Positions 7,701 to 16,229 of a DNA stretch of 64,000 bases are shown here, in pieces. How positions within the stretch are numbered: the first letter of the stretch is position 1; each line of letters starts with the position of its first letter. The stretch covers positions 124,001-188,000 of the forward strand of contig JADCGP010000005.1 in assembly GCA_020248915.1 (NCBI GenBank), written 5' to 3'. This DNA is from Rubrivivax sp. Lineage in GTDB: Bacteria; Pseudomonadota; Gammaproteobacteria; Burkholderiales; Burkholderiaceae_C. A program made the translations under genes and the position numbers. The notes below the pieces were generated by a model that saw only the letters and a list, made by a program, of their open reading frames with translations, searched no databases and had not been told where the DNA came from.

Positions 7701-8786
7701 TCAGCGGCGCAGGCCCGCCTCGTACCAGCCCTTGCTGCGGTTGACCACGCGCACCACCAGCAGCATCAGCGGCACCTCGATCAGCACGCCGACCACGGTG
7801 GCCAGCGCCGCGCCGGAGTCGAAGCCGAACAGGCTGATCGCCGCAGCCACCGCGAGCTCGAAGAAGTTGCTGGCGCCGATCAGCGCCGACGGGCAGGCCA
7901 CGCTGTGAGGCTCGCCCAGACGCCGGTTCAGGGCGTAGGCGATGCTGCTGTTGAGAACGACCTGGATCAGGATCGGCACCGCCAGCATCGCGATCACCAG
8001 CGGCTGCTCGATCAGCGCCCGGCCCTGGAACCCGAACAGCAGCACCAGCGTGACCAGGAGCGCCCCGACCGACCACGGGCCGATGCGCGCGAGCGCGGCC
8101 TCCAGCGCCTGCGGTCCGCGCCGCAGCAGCGCCTTGCGCCAGGCCTGTGCGATCAGCACCGGGACCACGATGTACAGCAGCACCGAGATGAGCAGCGTGT
8201 CCCAAGGCACCGTGATCGCCGACAGCCCGAGCAGCAGCGCGACGATGGGCGCGAAGGCGAACACCATGATCGTGTCGTTCAGCGCCACCTGGCTGAGCGT
8301 GAACAGCGGGTGGCCGTTGGTCAGTCGGCTCCACACGAACACCATCGCCGTGCACGGCGCCGCCGCCAGCAGGATCAGGCCGGCGACGTAGCTGTCGATC
8401 TGCCCGGCGGGCAGGTAGGGCGCGAAGACGTGCCGGATGAAGATCCAGGCCAGCAGCGCCATCGAGAACGGCTTGACGGCCCAGTTGACGAAGAGCGTGA
8501 CGCCGATGCCGCGCCAGTGCTGCCGCACCTGGTTCAGAGCGCCGAAGTCCACCTTCAGCAGCATCGGGATGATCATGACCCAGATCAGCAGGCCGACCGG
8601 CAGGTTGACCTGGGCGACTTCCATGCGGCCGATCGCCTGCACCGGCCCCGGCAGCCAGTGACCCAGCGCGACGCCGGCCACGATGCACAGCGCCACCCAG
8701 ACGGTGAGGTAGCGCTCGAAGACGCCCATCGCCGCCGCCGGCGCGGCGGCGCCCGGGCCCGGAGCCGGGGGCGGGACGGCCGTCAT
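7701..8786 (-). CDS. acr3: Arsenite efflux permease, ACR3 family
   Basis: 361 residues with about ten hydrophobic segments. The ACR3 signature LAAAPCTAMVFVWS (Cys about 145) is the essential-cysteine region of the family. Further family segments are VNWAVKPFSMALLAWIF, HSVACPSALIGASNFFELAVA and GVLIEVPLMLLVV. It expels arsenite across the inner membrane. The start is either the ATG at 8786 or the internal Met 20 (MGVFERYL); the first 19 residues are Pro/Ala-rich. It begins 4 bp after the arsC stop and is the last gene of the operon. Confidence 0.92.
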   Translation of the reverse strand: MTAVPPPAPGPGAAAPAAAMGVFERYLTVWVALCIVAGVALGHWLPGPVQAIGRMEVAQVNLPVGLLIWVMIIPMLLKVDFGALNQVRQHWRGIGVTLFVNWAVKPFSMALLAWIFIRHVFAPYLPAGQIDSYVAGLILLAAAPCTAMVFVWSRLTNGHPLFTLSQVALNDTIMVFAFAPIVALLLGLSAITVPWDTLLISVLLYIVVPVLIAQAWRKALLRRGPQALEAALARIGPWSVGALLVTLVLLFGFQGRALIEQPLVIAMLAVPILIQVVLNSSIAYALNRRLGEPHSVACPSALIGASNFFELAVAAAISLFGFDSGAALATVVGVLIEVPLMLLVVRVVNRSKGWYEAGLRR

Positions 8787-8790
8787 CGCG

Positions 8791-9285
8791 TCAACGGGTG
8801 CCGATGTCGCGCACGGCGCGCTGAAGAGCCATGCGGTCGAGCGAGGCGATGGGCAGCGCGAGCATCAGCTCGATGCGGCGCTTGAGGATCGTCGCCGTGT
8901 CGCGGAAGGCGCGCGCCTTCTGTTCGCCGCTGCCGGGGATGGCGGCCGGGTCGGCCACACCCCAGTGGGCCGTCATGGGCTGGCCTGGCCACACGGGACA
9001 CGCCTCGCCGGCCGCCTGGTCGCAGACCGTGAACACGAAGTCCAGCGCCGGCGCGCCGGGTGTCGCGAACTCCGCCCAGTCCTTGCTGCGCAGCCCCTCG
9101 GCGGGCAGCGACAGGGCCTCGAGCGTGGCGAGGGCCAGCGGGTGCACGGCCCCGGTCGGGTGGCTGCCAGCGGAGAAAGCGCGGAAGCGGCCGCGCCCGA
9201 GGTGGTTGAGGATGGCTTCGGCCATGATCGAGCGGGCCGAATTGTGCGTGCACACGAAGAGCACGTGGTGGGGCTGATCGTTCAT
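8791..9285 (-). CDS. arsC: Arsenate reductase, low-molecular-weight phosphatase type
   Basis: 164 residues. The phosphate-binding loop C12-T-H-N-S-A-R18 follows VLFVCTHNSARS, and a redox pair C88/C96 (VCDQAAGEACPVWPG) matches the thioredoxin-linked ArsC class. It reduces arsenate to arsenite in the cytoplasm, feeding ACR3. The ATG at 9285 overlaps the arsJ stop by 4 bp; acr3 follows after 4 bp. Confidence 0.93.
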   Translation of the reverse strand: MNDQPHHVLFVCTHNSARSIMAEAILNHLGRGRFRAFSAGSHPTGAVHPLALATLEALSLPAEGLRSKDWAEFATPGAPALDFVFTVCDQAAGEACPVWPGQPMTAHWGVADPAAIPGSGEQKARAFRDTATILKRRIELMLALPIASLDRMALQRAVRDIGTR

Positions 9286-10556
9286 CGCGTCCTCCCGGTC
9301 GGGTCGGTCGGGTCGGTCGTGGCGGGCTCGGGGCGCGCGGTCGCGTCGCGCTGCACCCGCACCGGCAGCGCCAGCGTCACGCCCCAGCACGCCAGCAGCA
9401 GCACGGCCGACCCGGCCAGCGACCAAGCCAGGCCGCCCCACTGGTACAGCAGGCCAGACATCAGCGTGCCGAAGAAGCGGCCCATCGCGTTGGCCGCGTA
9501 GTAGAAGCCCACGTCCTCGGCGGCCTTCTCCGAGCCGGCGTAGGCGAGCACGAGGTAGGAGTGCACCGAGGAGTTGATCGCGAACGCGAAGCCGAACACG
9601 GCCAGGCCGCCGACCACCACCCACTCCAGGTGGGGTGCCTGCGCCAGCACCAGACCGGCCAGCACCACGGGCACCAGGGCCAGCAGCGCCGACCACAGGC
9701 GCGCCGCCGGCACCTCGGCGCTGAGCCCGTCGGGGCTGCGCCGCACGAGGACCGGCGCCGCCGCCTGCACGGCGCCGTAGCCGATGGTCCACAGCGCGAG
9801 GAAGGCGCCGACCATCGTGAAGGTCCAGCCGGCCGAGTACAGGAACACCGGCACGCCGACGACGAACCAGACGTCGCGCGCGCCGAACAGCGCGACGCGC
9901 GCCGCTGCCAGCAGGTTGATGCCGCGGTTCTTGGCGAACAGCTCGCGCGCCGATGCCGAGGCCTTGCTCCTGCCCATTAGCCGTGGCACGAACCCGACGA
10001 CGCCGGCGAAGACCAGCGCCAGCCCGGCCGCCAGGGCCCACAGCGACTGCTGGAAGCCCAGTGCCTGCAGCAGCACGCCGCCGAGGAAGAAGCCGACGCC
10101 CTTCATCGCGTTCTTGCTGCCCGTGAAGAAGGCCACCCACTTGAACAGGCGTCCCGAGGCGCTGCCGGCCGTGAGCTTGATGGCGGACTTGCTGGCGGTC
10201 TTGGTGAGGTCCTTGGCCACCCCGCAGATGCCCTGCGCCACCACCACCCAGGCCACCGAGGCCACGGCGGTCCAGGACGGCGACAGCGCCGACAGCAGCA
10301 GGAAGCCGGCGATCTGCGTGGCCAGCCCCACCGCCAGCATGCGCGCGATGCCGTAGCGCGCGGCCAGCCAGCCGCCGATCAGGTTGGCGACGATGCCCAT
10401 CGCCTCGTACAGCAGGAACAGGAATGCCAGTGCGAACGGCGAGTAGCCGAGCTGGTGGAAGTGCAGCAGCACCAGCATCCGCAGCGCGCCGTCGCTGAGG
10501 GTGAAGCCCCAGTACGCCGCGGTGACGATGGCGTAGTTGCGGGTTCCGGGTGTCAT
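9282..10556 (-). CDS. arsJ: Organoarsenical efflux MFS transporter ArsJ
   Basis: 424 residues, about 12 membrane segments, major facilitator superfamily. GICGVAKDLTKTASKSAIKL and FKWVAFFTGSKNAMKGVGFFLGG are characteristic of ArsJ. In the known pathway, a partner GAPDH makes 1-arseno-3-phosphoglycerate from arsenate and ArsJ exports it, after which it breaks down outside. The gapdh gene lies 34 bp upstream, as expected. The C-terminal tail has a TTDPTDPTGR mini-repeat from a short DNA repeat near 9299-9320, probably not functional. Confidence 0.92.
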   Translation of the reverse strand: MTPGTRNYAIVTAAYWGFTLSDGALRMLVLLHFHQLGYSPFALAFLFLLYEAMGIVANLIGGWLAARYGIARMLAVGLATQIAGFLLLSALSPSWTAVASVAWVVVAQGICGVAKDLTKTASKSAIKLTAGSASGRLFKWVAFFTGSKNAMKGVGFFLGGVLLQALGFQQSLWALAAGLALVFAGVVGFVPRLMGRSKASASARELFAKNRGINLLAAARVALFGARDVWFVVGVPVFLYSAGWTFTMVGAFLALWTIGYGAVQAAAPVLVRRSPDGLSAEVPAARLWSALLALVPVVLAGLVLAQAPHLEWVVVGGLAVFGFAFAINSSVHSYLVLAYAGSEKAAEDVGFYYAANAMGRFFGTLMSGLLYQWGGLAWSLAGSAVLLLACWGVTLALPVRVQRDATARPEPATTDPTDPTGRTR

Positions 10557-10590
10557 GGGCCTGGGGGGCGCCGTGCGCGGCGCCGCGTGG

Positions 10591-11634
10591 CTACAGGCCC
10601 TGCCGCTGCAGGTGGCAGGCGAGGTCGACCATCCGGCAGGCGTAGCCCATCTCGTTGTCGTACCAGGCGTACACCTTCAGCAGCGTGCCGTCGGTGACCA
10701 TCGTCGACGGTGCGTCGACGATGGCGCTGCGGGTGTCGCGGGCGAAGTCGGCGCTGACCAGCGGGCGCTCCTCGTAGCCGAGGATGCCGGCCAGCGCGCC
10801 CCGCGCGGCCTGCTCGAACAGGCCGTTCACCTCGGCGGCGCTGGTCTCGCGTCGCAGTTCGAACACGCAATCGGTGAGCGACGCGTTGAGCACCGGCGCA
10901 CGCACCGCGTGGCCGTTCAGCCTGCCCTCGAGCTCGGGGTAGATCAGCGCGATCGCGGTGGCGCTGCCGGTCGTCGTCGGCGCCAGGCTCAGCATCGCGC
11001 TGCGCGCCCGCCTGAGGTCCTTGTGCGGCGCGTCGACGACGAGGTTCGTGTTGGTGGGGTCGTGGATCGTCGTGATCTGGCCATGGCGGATGCCGAGCGC
11101 CTCGTGGACGACCTTGACCACCGGCGCCAGGCAGTTGGTGGTGCACGACGCGGCCGTGACGATGCGATGCCGGCCCGGCTCGTACCGGTGCTCGTTGACA
11201 CCGACCACGACGTTCAGCACGTCGCCTACCTTCACCGGCGCGGCGACGATCACGCGCCTGGCGCCGCGGTCGAGGTGGCCCTGCAGCGTCTGCGGCGTCA
11301 GGAACTTGCCGGTGCACTCGAGCACCAGGTCGACGCCAAGGTCGCCCCAGGGGATCTCGGCCGCGGTCGGGTGCGACGAGAAGCCGAGGCGACGCCCGCC
11401 GATGCGCAGCGTGGTCTCGCCTTCGGCGGCAATGGCGGTGCGCCAGCGACCCTGCACACTGTCGAACTCGAGGAGGTGCGCGGCGGCCAGGGTGCCGCCC
11501 TGCAGCTCGTTGACGTGGACCACGTCGAGCCGGTTCCCGGCACGCGGGTCGTCCTCCGGGCGCTGCGCGCCGCCCAGTGCGGCGCGCAGCGCCAGGCGGC
11601 CGATGCGGCCCATGCCATTGATGCCGACTCTCAA
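10591..11634 (-). CDS. gap: ArsJ-associated glyceraldehyde-3-phosphate dehydrogenase
   Basis: 347 residues. The NAD-binding N-terminus is [16 protein letters not shown], the catalytic Cys about 164 lies in [14 protein letters not shown], and [15 protein letters not shown] ends the catalytic domain. Housekeeping activity cannot be excluded, but its place in the ars operon supports production of 1-arseno-3-phosphoglycerate for ArsJ. I chose TTG at 11634 because GAGGA (complement of 11642-11646) sits 7 bases upstream and the product then begins as other GAPDHs do. The frame is open to a TTG at 11676, which has no ribosome site and overlaps the operator-like dyad. Confidence 0.88.
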   Translation of the reverse strand: MRVGINGMGRIGRLALRAALGGAQRPEDDPRAGNRLDVVHVNELQGGTLAAAHLLEFDSVQGRWRTAIAAEGETTLRIGGRRLGFSSHPTAAEIPWGDLGVDLVLECTGKFLTPQTLQGHLDRGARRVIVAAPVKVGDVLNVVVGVNEHRYEPGRHRIVTAASCTTNCLAPVVKVVHEALGIRHGQITTIHDPTNTNLVVDAPHKDLRRARSAMLSLAPTTTGSATAIALIYPELEGRLNGHAVRAPVLNASLTDCVFELRRETSAAEVNGLFEQAARGALAGILGYEERPLVSADFARDTRSAIVDAPSTMVTDGTLLKVYAWYDNEMGYACRMVDLACHLQRQGL

Positions 11635-11675
11635 GGCGAAGTCCTCGGTTGCACCCGCAGTGCGCGGCGATGTCA

Positions 11676-11690
11676 AGATTCGATAAATCT
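11676..11690. promoter_or_regulatory. AT-rich dyad in the arsR-gap interval
   Basis: AGATT-CGATA-AATCT, a perfect 5-bp inverted repeat with a 5-bp spacer, followed by AGAA, in an AT-rich patch that stands out from the GC-rich surroundings. It lies about 42 bp before the gap start and could be an ArsR operator or internal promoter. Inference from position and symmetry only. Confidence 0.35.
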
Positions 11691-11701
11691 AGAACTGACG
11701 C

Positions 11702-11772
11702 ATGACAGGTCCATGACAGGCGCGATGACAGGCGCGATGACAGGCGCTATGAAGGGTGCCATGCCAGGCGCA
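11702..11772. repeat. Six-copy 12-bp tandem repeat (ATGACAGGCGCG)
   Basis: Copies start at 11702 (11 bp), 11713, 11725, 11737, 11749 and 11761. The middle three are near-identical and the last two degenerate (ATGAAGGGTGCC, ATGCCAGGCGCA). It fills the spacer between arsR and gap. Read on the plus strand it would give a Met-Thr-Gly-Ala tetrapeptide repeat, but no ribosome site supports translation. Probably slippage-prone spacer DNA. Confidence 0.85.
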
Positions 11773-11874
11773 TCACCGCCGTGCAAGCCAGCCTGCCCGT
11801 GCCGGGCGACCATGCCGCGCCCGAGATCGTCGGCCTCCAGGCGGACACGGGGCCGCTCCACGGGCCGCCCCGCT

Positions 11875-12213
11875 TCAGCAGGTGGTGCGCCGTGGGCCGG
11901 GGCGTGTGCCCCGCGGCGGCGTGCAGGGCAGGCCGCCGCAGCAGTGGTCGGTGAGGTAGGCCAGCAGTTCGTTCATGCACACCAGCGCGGGGCGGTAATG
12001 CAGGTTGCGTCCGTCGCGCTCGGCCGTGACGAGCCCGGCATGGACGAGTTCCTTCAGGTGGAACGACAGCGTCGAGCCCGGGATGTCCAGCATGGCACTG
12101 AGTGCGCCGGGCGTCATGCCTTGGGGGCCGGCGCCGACCAGGGCGCGAAAGACCCTCAGCCGTGCCCCCTGGGCCAGGGCCCCGAGCGCGGCGACGGCGG
12201 CTGATTCATTCAC
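11875..12213 (-). CDS. arsR: Arsenic-responsive repressor ArsR (ArsR/SmtB family)
   Basis: 112 residues, winged helix. The recognition region is TPGALSAMLDIPGSTLSFHLKELVHAGLVTAERDGRNLHY. The inducer site is probably the C-terminal cysteine set C91-C92-x4-C97 (DHCCGGLPC), as in ArsR proteins that sense arsenite near the C-terminus rather than through the alpha-3 CVC motif, which is absent. The GTG at 12213 has GGAA close upstream. It heads the operon arsR-gap-arsJ-arsC-acr3 and should repress it until arsenite binds. Confidence 0.9.
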   Translation of the reverse strand: MNESAAVAALGALAQGARLRVFRALVGAGPQGMTPGALSAMLDIPGSTLSFHLKELVHAGLVTAERDGRNLHYRPALVCMNELLAYLTDHCCGGLPCTPPRGTRPGPRRTTC

Positions 12214-12281
12214 ATTTCCAATCCTATTGAAGATTTGGCGCGGGTCAAGCGGCAACCCGGGCCAGCGGCGTCGAGCCTCCC
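12214..12281 (-). promoter_or_regulatory. ars operon promoter/operator region
   Basis: A 68-bp spacer between the ppdK stop and arsR. It contains the AT-rich imperfect dyad CCAATC...GATTTGG (about 12218-12238), a plausible ArsR-binding site just ahead of the GTG at 12213. A TTCAATAGG stretch on the minus strand lies within it. No clear -35/-10 pair could be fixed by eye. Confidence 0.4.
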
Positions 12282-15005
12282 CTAGGACGAACTGGCCAGC
12301 GCCGCATGCGCTGCTGCCAGGCGGGCCACCGGCACCCGGAACGGCGAGCAGCTCACGTAGTCGAGCCCGATCCGGTGGCAGAAGGCGATGCTCTCCGGGT
12401 CGCCGCCGTGCTCGCCGCAGATGCCCACCTGCAGGTCCGGCCGGCGGAGGCGGCCGAGCCGGACGGCCATCTCCATCAGCACGCCGACGCCGCGCTGGTC
12501 CAGCGTGGCGAACGGGTTGCGCACCAGGATGCCCTTGTTCAGGTACTCGGTGAGGAAGCCCGTCTCGGCGTCGTCGCGCGAGATGCCGAAGGTGGTCTGC
12601 GTGAGGTCGTTGGTGCCGAAGCTGAAGAACTCCGCGTACTCGGCGATGCGCTGGGCCGCCACCGCCGCGCGCGGCACCTCGATCATCGTGCCGAACTGGT
12701 AGGCGATCTTCTGGCGCCGCTCCTTAAGCACCGCGCGCGCCTCCTGCTCGAGCAGCTCGCGCTCGACCTTCAGCTCGCTGGAGACGGCGGTCAGCGGGAT
12801 CATGATCTTGGGCTTGACCTTGATGCCTGCCTTGGCGCAGGTGCAGGCGGCCTCGAAGATCGCGCGCACCTGCATCCGCACCAGCGAGGGCATGTGGATG
12901 CCCAGCCGCACGCCGCGCAGCCCGAGCATCGGGTTCTGCTCGCGCATCGCCTCCACCGACTCCAGCATCTCGCGCTTGGCGGCGAGCTCGGCGCGCCCGG
13001 CGTCGCCGACCGCCTTGCCCATCGTCTCGAGCTCGGTGACGCGCCTGAGCAGCTCGTCGTGGCTGGGCAGGAACTCGTGCAGTGGCGGGTCGATCAGGCG
13101 GATCGTCACCGGCAGGCCGTCCATGGCCTTGAACAGGCCCTCGAAGTCGGCACGCTGGAACGGCAGCAGCCGGGCCAGCGCCTCGTCGCGCACGGCATCG
13201 TCGCGCGCGAGGATCATGCGCTGCACGTGCGGCAGGCGGTCGGTCTCGAAGAACATGTGCTCGGTGCGCACGAGGCCGATGCCCTCGGCGCCGTAGGCGC
13301 GCGCCCGCGCGGCGTCGCGCGGGTAGTCGGCATTGGCCCACACGCCGAGGCGGCGGATCCCGTCGGCCCAGCCCAGCAGCGTGAGCAGGTGTGGGTCGTC
13401 GAAGCTGGGGATCACGGTCTTCAGCTCGCCGGCGAAGACTTCTCCGGTGGTGCCGTCGATCGAGACGAAGTCGCCTTCCCGGAAGGTGCGCCCGCCCACC
13501 GTGAACCGCCGCTGCCCGGCGTCCACTTCCATCGCCAGCACGCCCACCACCGCCGGCTTGCCGAACTGCCGTGCCACCAGCGCCGCGTGGCTCGTGCGCC
13601 CGCCGCGGCTGGTGAGGATGCCGCGCGCGGCCAGCATGCCGTGCACGTCGTCGGGCTTGGTCTCGGGCCGCACCATGATGACGGCCTTCTTCTCCTTCAC
13701 GCCCCAGCGCTCGGCGGTGTCGGCGTCGAAGGCCAGGATGCCGCTCGCGGCGCCCGGGCTGACGTTCAGGCCGCTGCCGATCGCGTCGCCGCGCGCCTTG
13801 GCGGCCTTGCGCTCGGCAGGGTCGAACTGCGGGTGCAGGAAGTAGTCGACATGCTCGGGCCGGACGCGTTGCACCGCCTCCTGGCGCGTGATCAGCCGCT
13901 CGCGGGCCAGGTCGACCGCGATGCGCACGGCCGCCACCGCGCTGCGCTTGGCGTCGCGCGTCTGCAGCATCCACAGCTTGCCGTGCTCGATCGTGAACTC
14001 GACGTCCTGCACCTCGCGGTAGTGCTTCTCCAGCTTCCTGCAGATCGCCGCGAACTGCCGGTAGATCTTCGGCATCTCCTCGGCCAGCGCCGCAATGCGC
14101 CGGGTCTCGCGGATGCCGGCGACGACGTCCTCGCCCTGGGCGTTGGTGAGGTAGTCGCCCTCGATCTCGGGCGTGCCGGTGGTGACGTTGCGCGTGGTCA
14201 CGACGCCGGTGCCCGACGTGCTGCCCAGGTTGCCGAACACCATGGTGACGACGTTGACCGCGGTGCCCAGGTCGTGCGCGATGCCGGCGGCGTTACGGTA
14301 GTCGATCGCGCGTTTGCCGTTCCAGCTCGAGAACACGGCGGCGATGGCCAGCCGCAGCTGCTCGAGCGGGTCGTCGGGGAAGGGCTGGCCGGCCTTCTTC
14401 GCGACGATGCGCTTGAACTCGTCGGTCACGGCCCGCAGGTCGGCGGCCGGGAGGTCGGCGTCGTTGGCTACGCCGCGCCGCTTGCGCCAGCCCGCCAGGA
14501 CCTCCTCGAACGGCTCGTCGGGCAGGTTCAGCACGACGGTGCCGAACATCTGCACCAGGCGCCGGTAGCTGTCCATCACGAAGCGCTCGTCGCCGGTGAG
14601 CTTCACGAGGCCGGCCGCGACGGCGTCGTTCAGCCCGATGTTGAGCACCGTGTCCATCATCCCCGGCATCGAGAACCGGGCGCCCGAGCGGCACGACAGC
14701 AGCAGCGGGTTGGCCGCGTCGCCGAAGCGCTTGCCGGCAAGCTTCTCGACCTGCTTGAGGGCCTTCAGCACCTGCGCCCACATCGTGTCCGGGAAGCCGC
14801 CGGCCTCGAGGAAGGCGTTGCAGGCCCGCGTGGTGACGATCAGCCCCGGCGGCACCGGCAGCCCGATGCGCGTCATCTCGGCGAGGTTGGCGCCCTTGCC
14901 GCCGAGCAGGTCGCGCATCGAGGCGTCGCCCTCGGAGAGGATGTAGACCCACTTCTCGCGCCGCGCCGTGCCGCTGCGCGCGGCCTTCCTGCTGCTGCCT
15001 GCCAT
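12282..15005 (-). CDS. ppdK: Pyruvate, phosphate dikinase
   Basis: 907 residues, the full family length. It interconverts pyruvate + ATP + Pi and PEP + AMP + PPi. The N-terminal ATP-grasp begins GGKGANLAEMTRIGLPVPPGLIVTT. The phosphohistidine is H473 in RGGRTSHAALVARQFGKPAVVG. The PEP/pyruvate barrel includes GTNDLTQTTFGISRDD and ends with GICGEHGGDPESI.FC..IGLDYVSCSPFRVPVARLAAA. ATG 15005 has AGGAG nine bases upstream. No PDRP-type regulator is adjacent. Its proximity to the 2-oxoacid oxidoreductase may be metabolic (pyruvate to PEP) or chance. Confidence 0.95.
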   Translation of the reverse strand: MAGSSRKAARSGTARREKWVYILSEGDASMRDLLGGKGANLAEMTRIGLPVPPGLIVTTRACNAFLEAGGFPDTMWAQVLKALKQVEKLAGKRFGDAANPLLLSCRSGARFSMPGMMDTVLNIGLNDAVAAGLVKLTGDERFVMDSYRRLVQMFGTVVLNLPDEPFEEVLAGWRKRRGVANDADLPAADLRAVTDEFKRIVAKKAGQPFPDDPLEQLRLAIAAVFSSWNGKRAIDYRNAAGIAHDLGTAVNVVTMVFGNLGSTSGTGVVTTRNVTTGTPEIEGDYLTNAQGEDVVAGIRETRRIAALAEEMPKIYRQFAAICRKLEKHYREVQDVEFTIEHGKLWMLQTRDAKRSAVAAVRIAVDLARERLITRQEAVQRVRPEHVDYFLHPQFDPAERKAAKARGDAIGSGLNVSPGAASGILAFDADTAERWGVKEKKAVIMVRPETKPDDVHGMLAARGILTSRGGRTSHAALVARQFGKPAVVGVLAMEVDAGQRRFTVGGRTFREGDFVSIDGTTGEVFAGELKTVIPSFDDPHLLTLLGWADGIRRLGVWANADYPRDAARARAYGAEGIGLVRTEHMFFETDRLPHVQRMILARDDAVRDEALARLLPFQRADFEGLFKAMDGLPVTIRLIDPPLHEFLPSHDELLRRVTELETMGKAVGDAGRAELAAKREMLESVEAMREQNPMLGLRGVRLGIHMPSLVRMQVRAIFEAACTCAKAGIKVKPKIMIPLTAVSSELKVERELLEQEARAVLKERRQKIAYQFGTMIEVPRAAVAAQRIAEYAEFFSFGTNDLTQTTFGISRDDAETGFLTEYLNKGILVRNPFATLDQRGVGVLMEMAVRLGRLRRPDLQVGICGEHGGDPESIAFCHRIGLDYVSCSPFRVPVARLAAAHAALASSS

Positions 15006-15180
15006 CGCCTGTGCTCCTGGGTTGCGTGTCGTGGACGCGGCGGGTGCCCCCGACACCCCGTTCGCCGGGGCTCGGCAGCGGCACCGGCCACGCCTGCGGC
15101 CGCGATGCTGCGACGCAAGGCGCCCGCCGCGCTTGACCTGCATCACCACGAGGCGACCCGGACAGTAGCATCGGCCCGCC

Positions 15181-16149
15181 ATGCCCGGTGCCGCCGTTCC
15201 GCCTGCCGCTCCCCTTGCCGTCCGGCCCTCCCTGCCGCCTGAGCTCGGCCTCGCGCTGCCGCCACCCGAACGCGAGCGCGCCTACTCCCCGAGCAGCTGC
15301 ATCGGCGGGAACTACGCGCCCTTCGTCGCGGCCTACGGCGAGCGCAGCCGGCAGGCGCGCGAGGCGGCCGCTGCCGCCGGCGGCGTCTGGCAGAGCCGGC
15401 GCTACGGCCCGCTGCCGGCGCACCGCCTCGAGCTGTGCCTGCCGTCGCGCCCGGCCGCGGCGGCCGCGGCGCCGTTGCTGCTGTTCGTCCATGGCGGCTA
15501 CTGGCAGGAGCTGTCGGCCGCGCAGTCGCTGTTCGCGGCGCCCGCTTGCGTCGGGCGCGGGGCCGCCTTCGCCGCGCTCGAGTACACGCTCGCGCCGGCG
15601 GCCTCGGTGGCCGACATCGTCGCGGAGTGCCGCACCGCGCTGGCCTGGCTGGGCACGCACGCCGCCTCGCTGGGCATCGACCCGGGCCGGGTGGTGGTGG
15701 CGGGGAGTTCGGCCGGGGCTCACCTCGCGGCCATGCTGTCGCTGCCCGAGCCGGGCACGGCGGGTGCGGCCTGTGCAGCGGGTGCAGCCGGTGCGCCCCT
15801 GCGGCCCCGGGCCGCGGTGCTGGTGTCGGGGGTGTACTGGCTGGAGCCGCTGGTCGGCACGGGGATCAACGACGCGCTCGGCATGGATGCACCCGCGGCG
15901 GCGCGGGCAAGCCCCGGCCTGCAACCGCTCGCCGGCTTCCCGCCCGCGCTGCTGGCCTGGGGCGAGATCGAGACCGCGGCCTTCAAGGCGCAGAGCCGCT
16001 GCTTCGGCGCCGCGCTGCGTGCCGCGGCTTCCACCTGCACCGAGCTGGAGGTGCCGGGCCGCAACCACTTCGACGTGGTGCTCGACCTGGCCGACCCGGG
16101 AAGTGCGCTCGGAGCCTGGACGCTGGCGGCGCTGGACGCGCCGCGCTGA
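15181..16149 (+). CDS. Alpha/beta hydrolase, arylformamidase/esterase-like
   Basis: 322 residues. It has the oxyanion motif HGGYW (about residue 105), the nucleophile elbow G-S-S-A-G, and a late His in GRNHFDVVLDL. The HGGYW-GxSAG combination is usual in kynurenine formamidases and related carboxylesterases. No kynurenine-pathway gene is nearby, so the substrate is unknown. The N-terminal 30 residues are Pro/Ala-rich. Divergent from ppdK across 175 bp in which I see no clear signal; convergent with the sulfatase. Confidence 0.75.
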   Translation: MPGAAVPPAAPLAVRPSLPPELGLALPPPERERAYSPSSCIGGNYAPFVAAYGERSRQAREAAAAAGGVWQSRRYGPLPAHRLELCLPSRPAAAAAAPLLLFVHGGYWQELSAAQSLFAAPACVGRGAAFAALEYTLAPAASVADIVAECRTALAWLGTHAASLGIDPGRVVVAGSSAGAHLAAMLSLPEPGTAGAACAAGAAGAPLRPRAAVLVSGVYWLEPLVGTGINDALGMDAPAAARASPGLQPLAGFPPALLAWGEIETAAFKAQSRCFGAALRAAASTCTELEVPGRNHFDVVLDLADPGSALGAWTLAALDAPR

Positions 16150-16229
16150 GGCTGGCGGGCGGGAGCGGATGGCCGGGGCGCCTTGCCTCGGCGTCGGGAC
16201 GCGCCGGCCGTGCCGGGCTCGTCGACTTC

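Noticed and set aside
11634..11676. TTG at 11676 as the start of the ars GAPDH
   Set aside because: It has no ribosome site, adds 14 residues without similarity and overlaps an AT-rich dyad; TTG 11634 has GAGGA seven bases upstream and gives the normal [11 protein letters not shown] start.
12235..12248. TTGGCGCGGGTCAA as another FNR-type box
   Set aside because: One arm deviates at the key fourth base (TTGGC), and the site sits in the arsR promoter where ArsR control is the simpler reading.
12306..15242. A 978-codon open frame on the plus strand opposite ppdK (and similarly long frames opposite porA/porB, atpI and hupL)
   Set aside because: Long antisense frames are expected in DNA of this GC content. 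The products are His/Asp/Ala-rich without domains, while the opposite strand encodes complete known enzymes.
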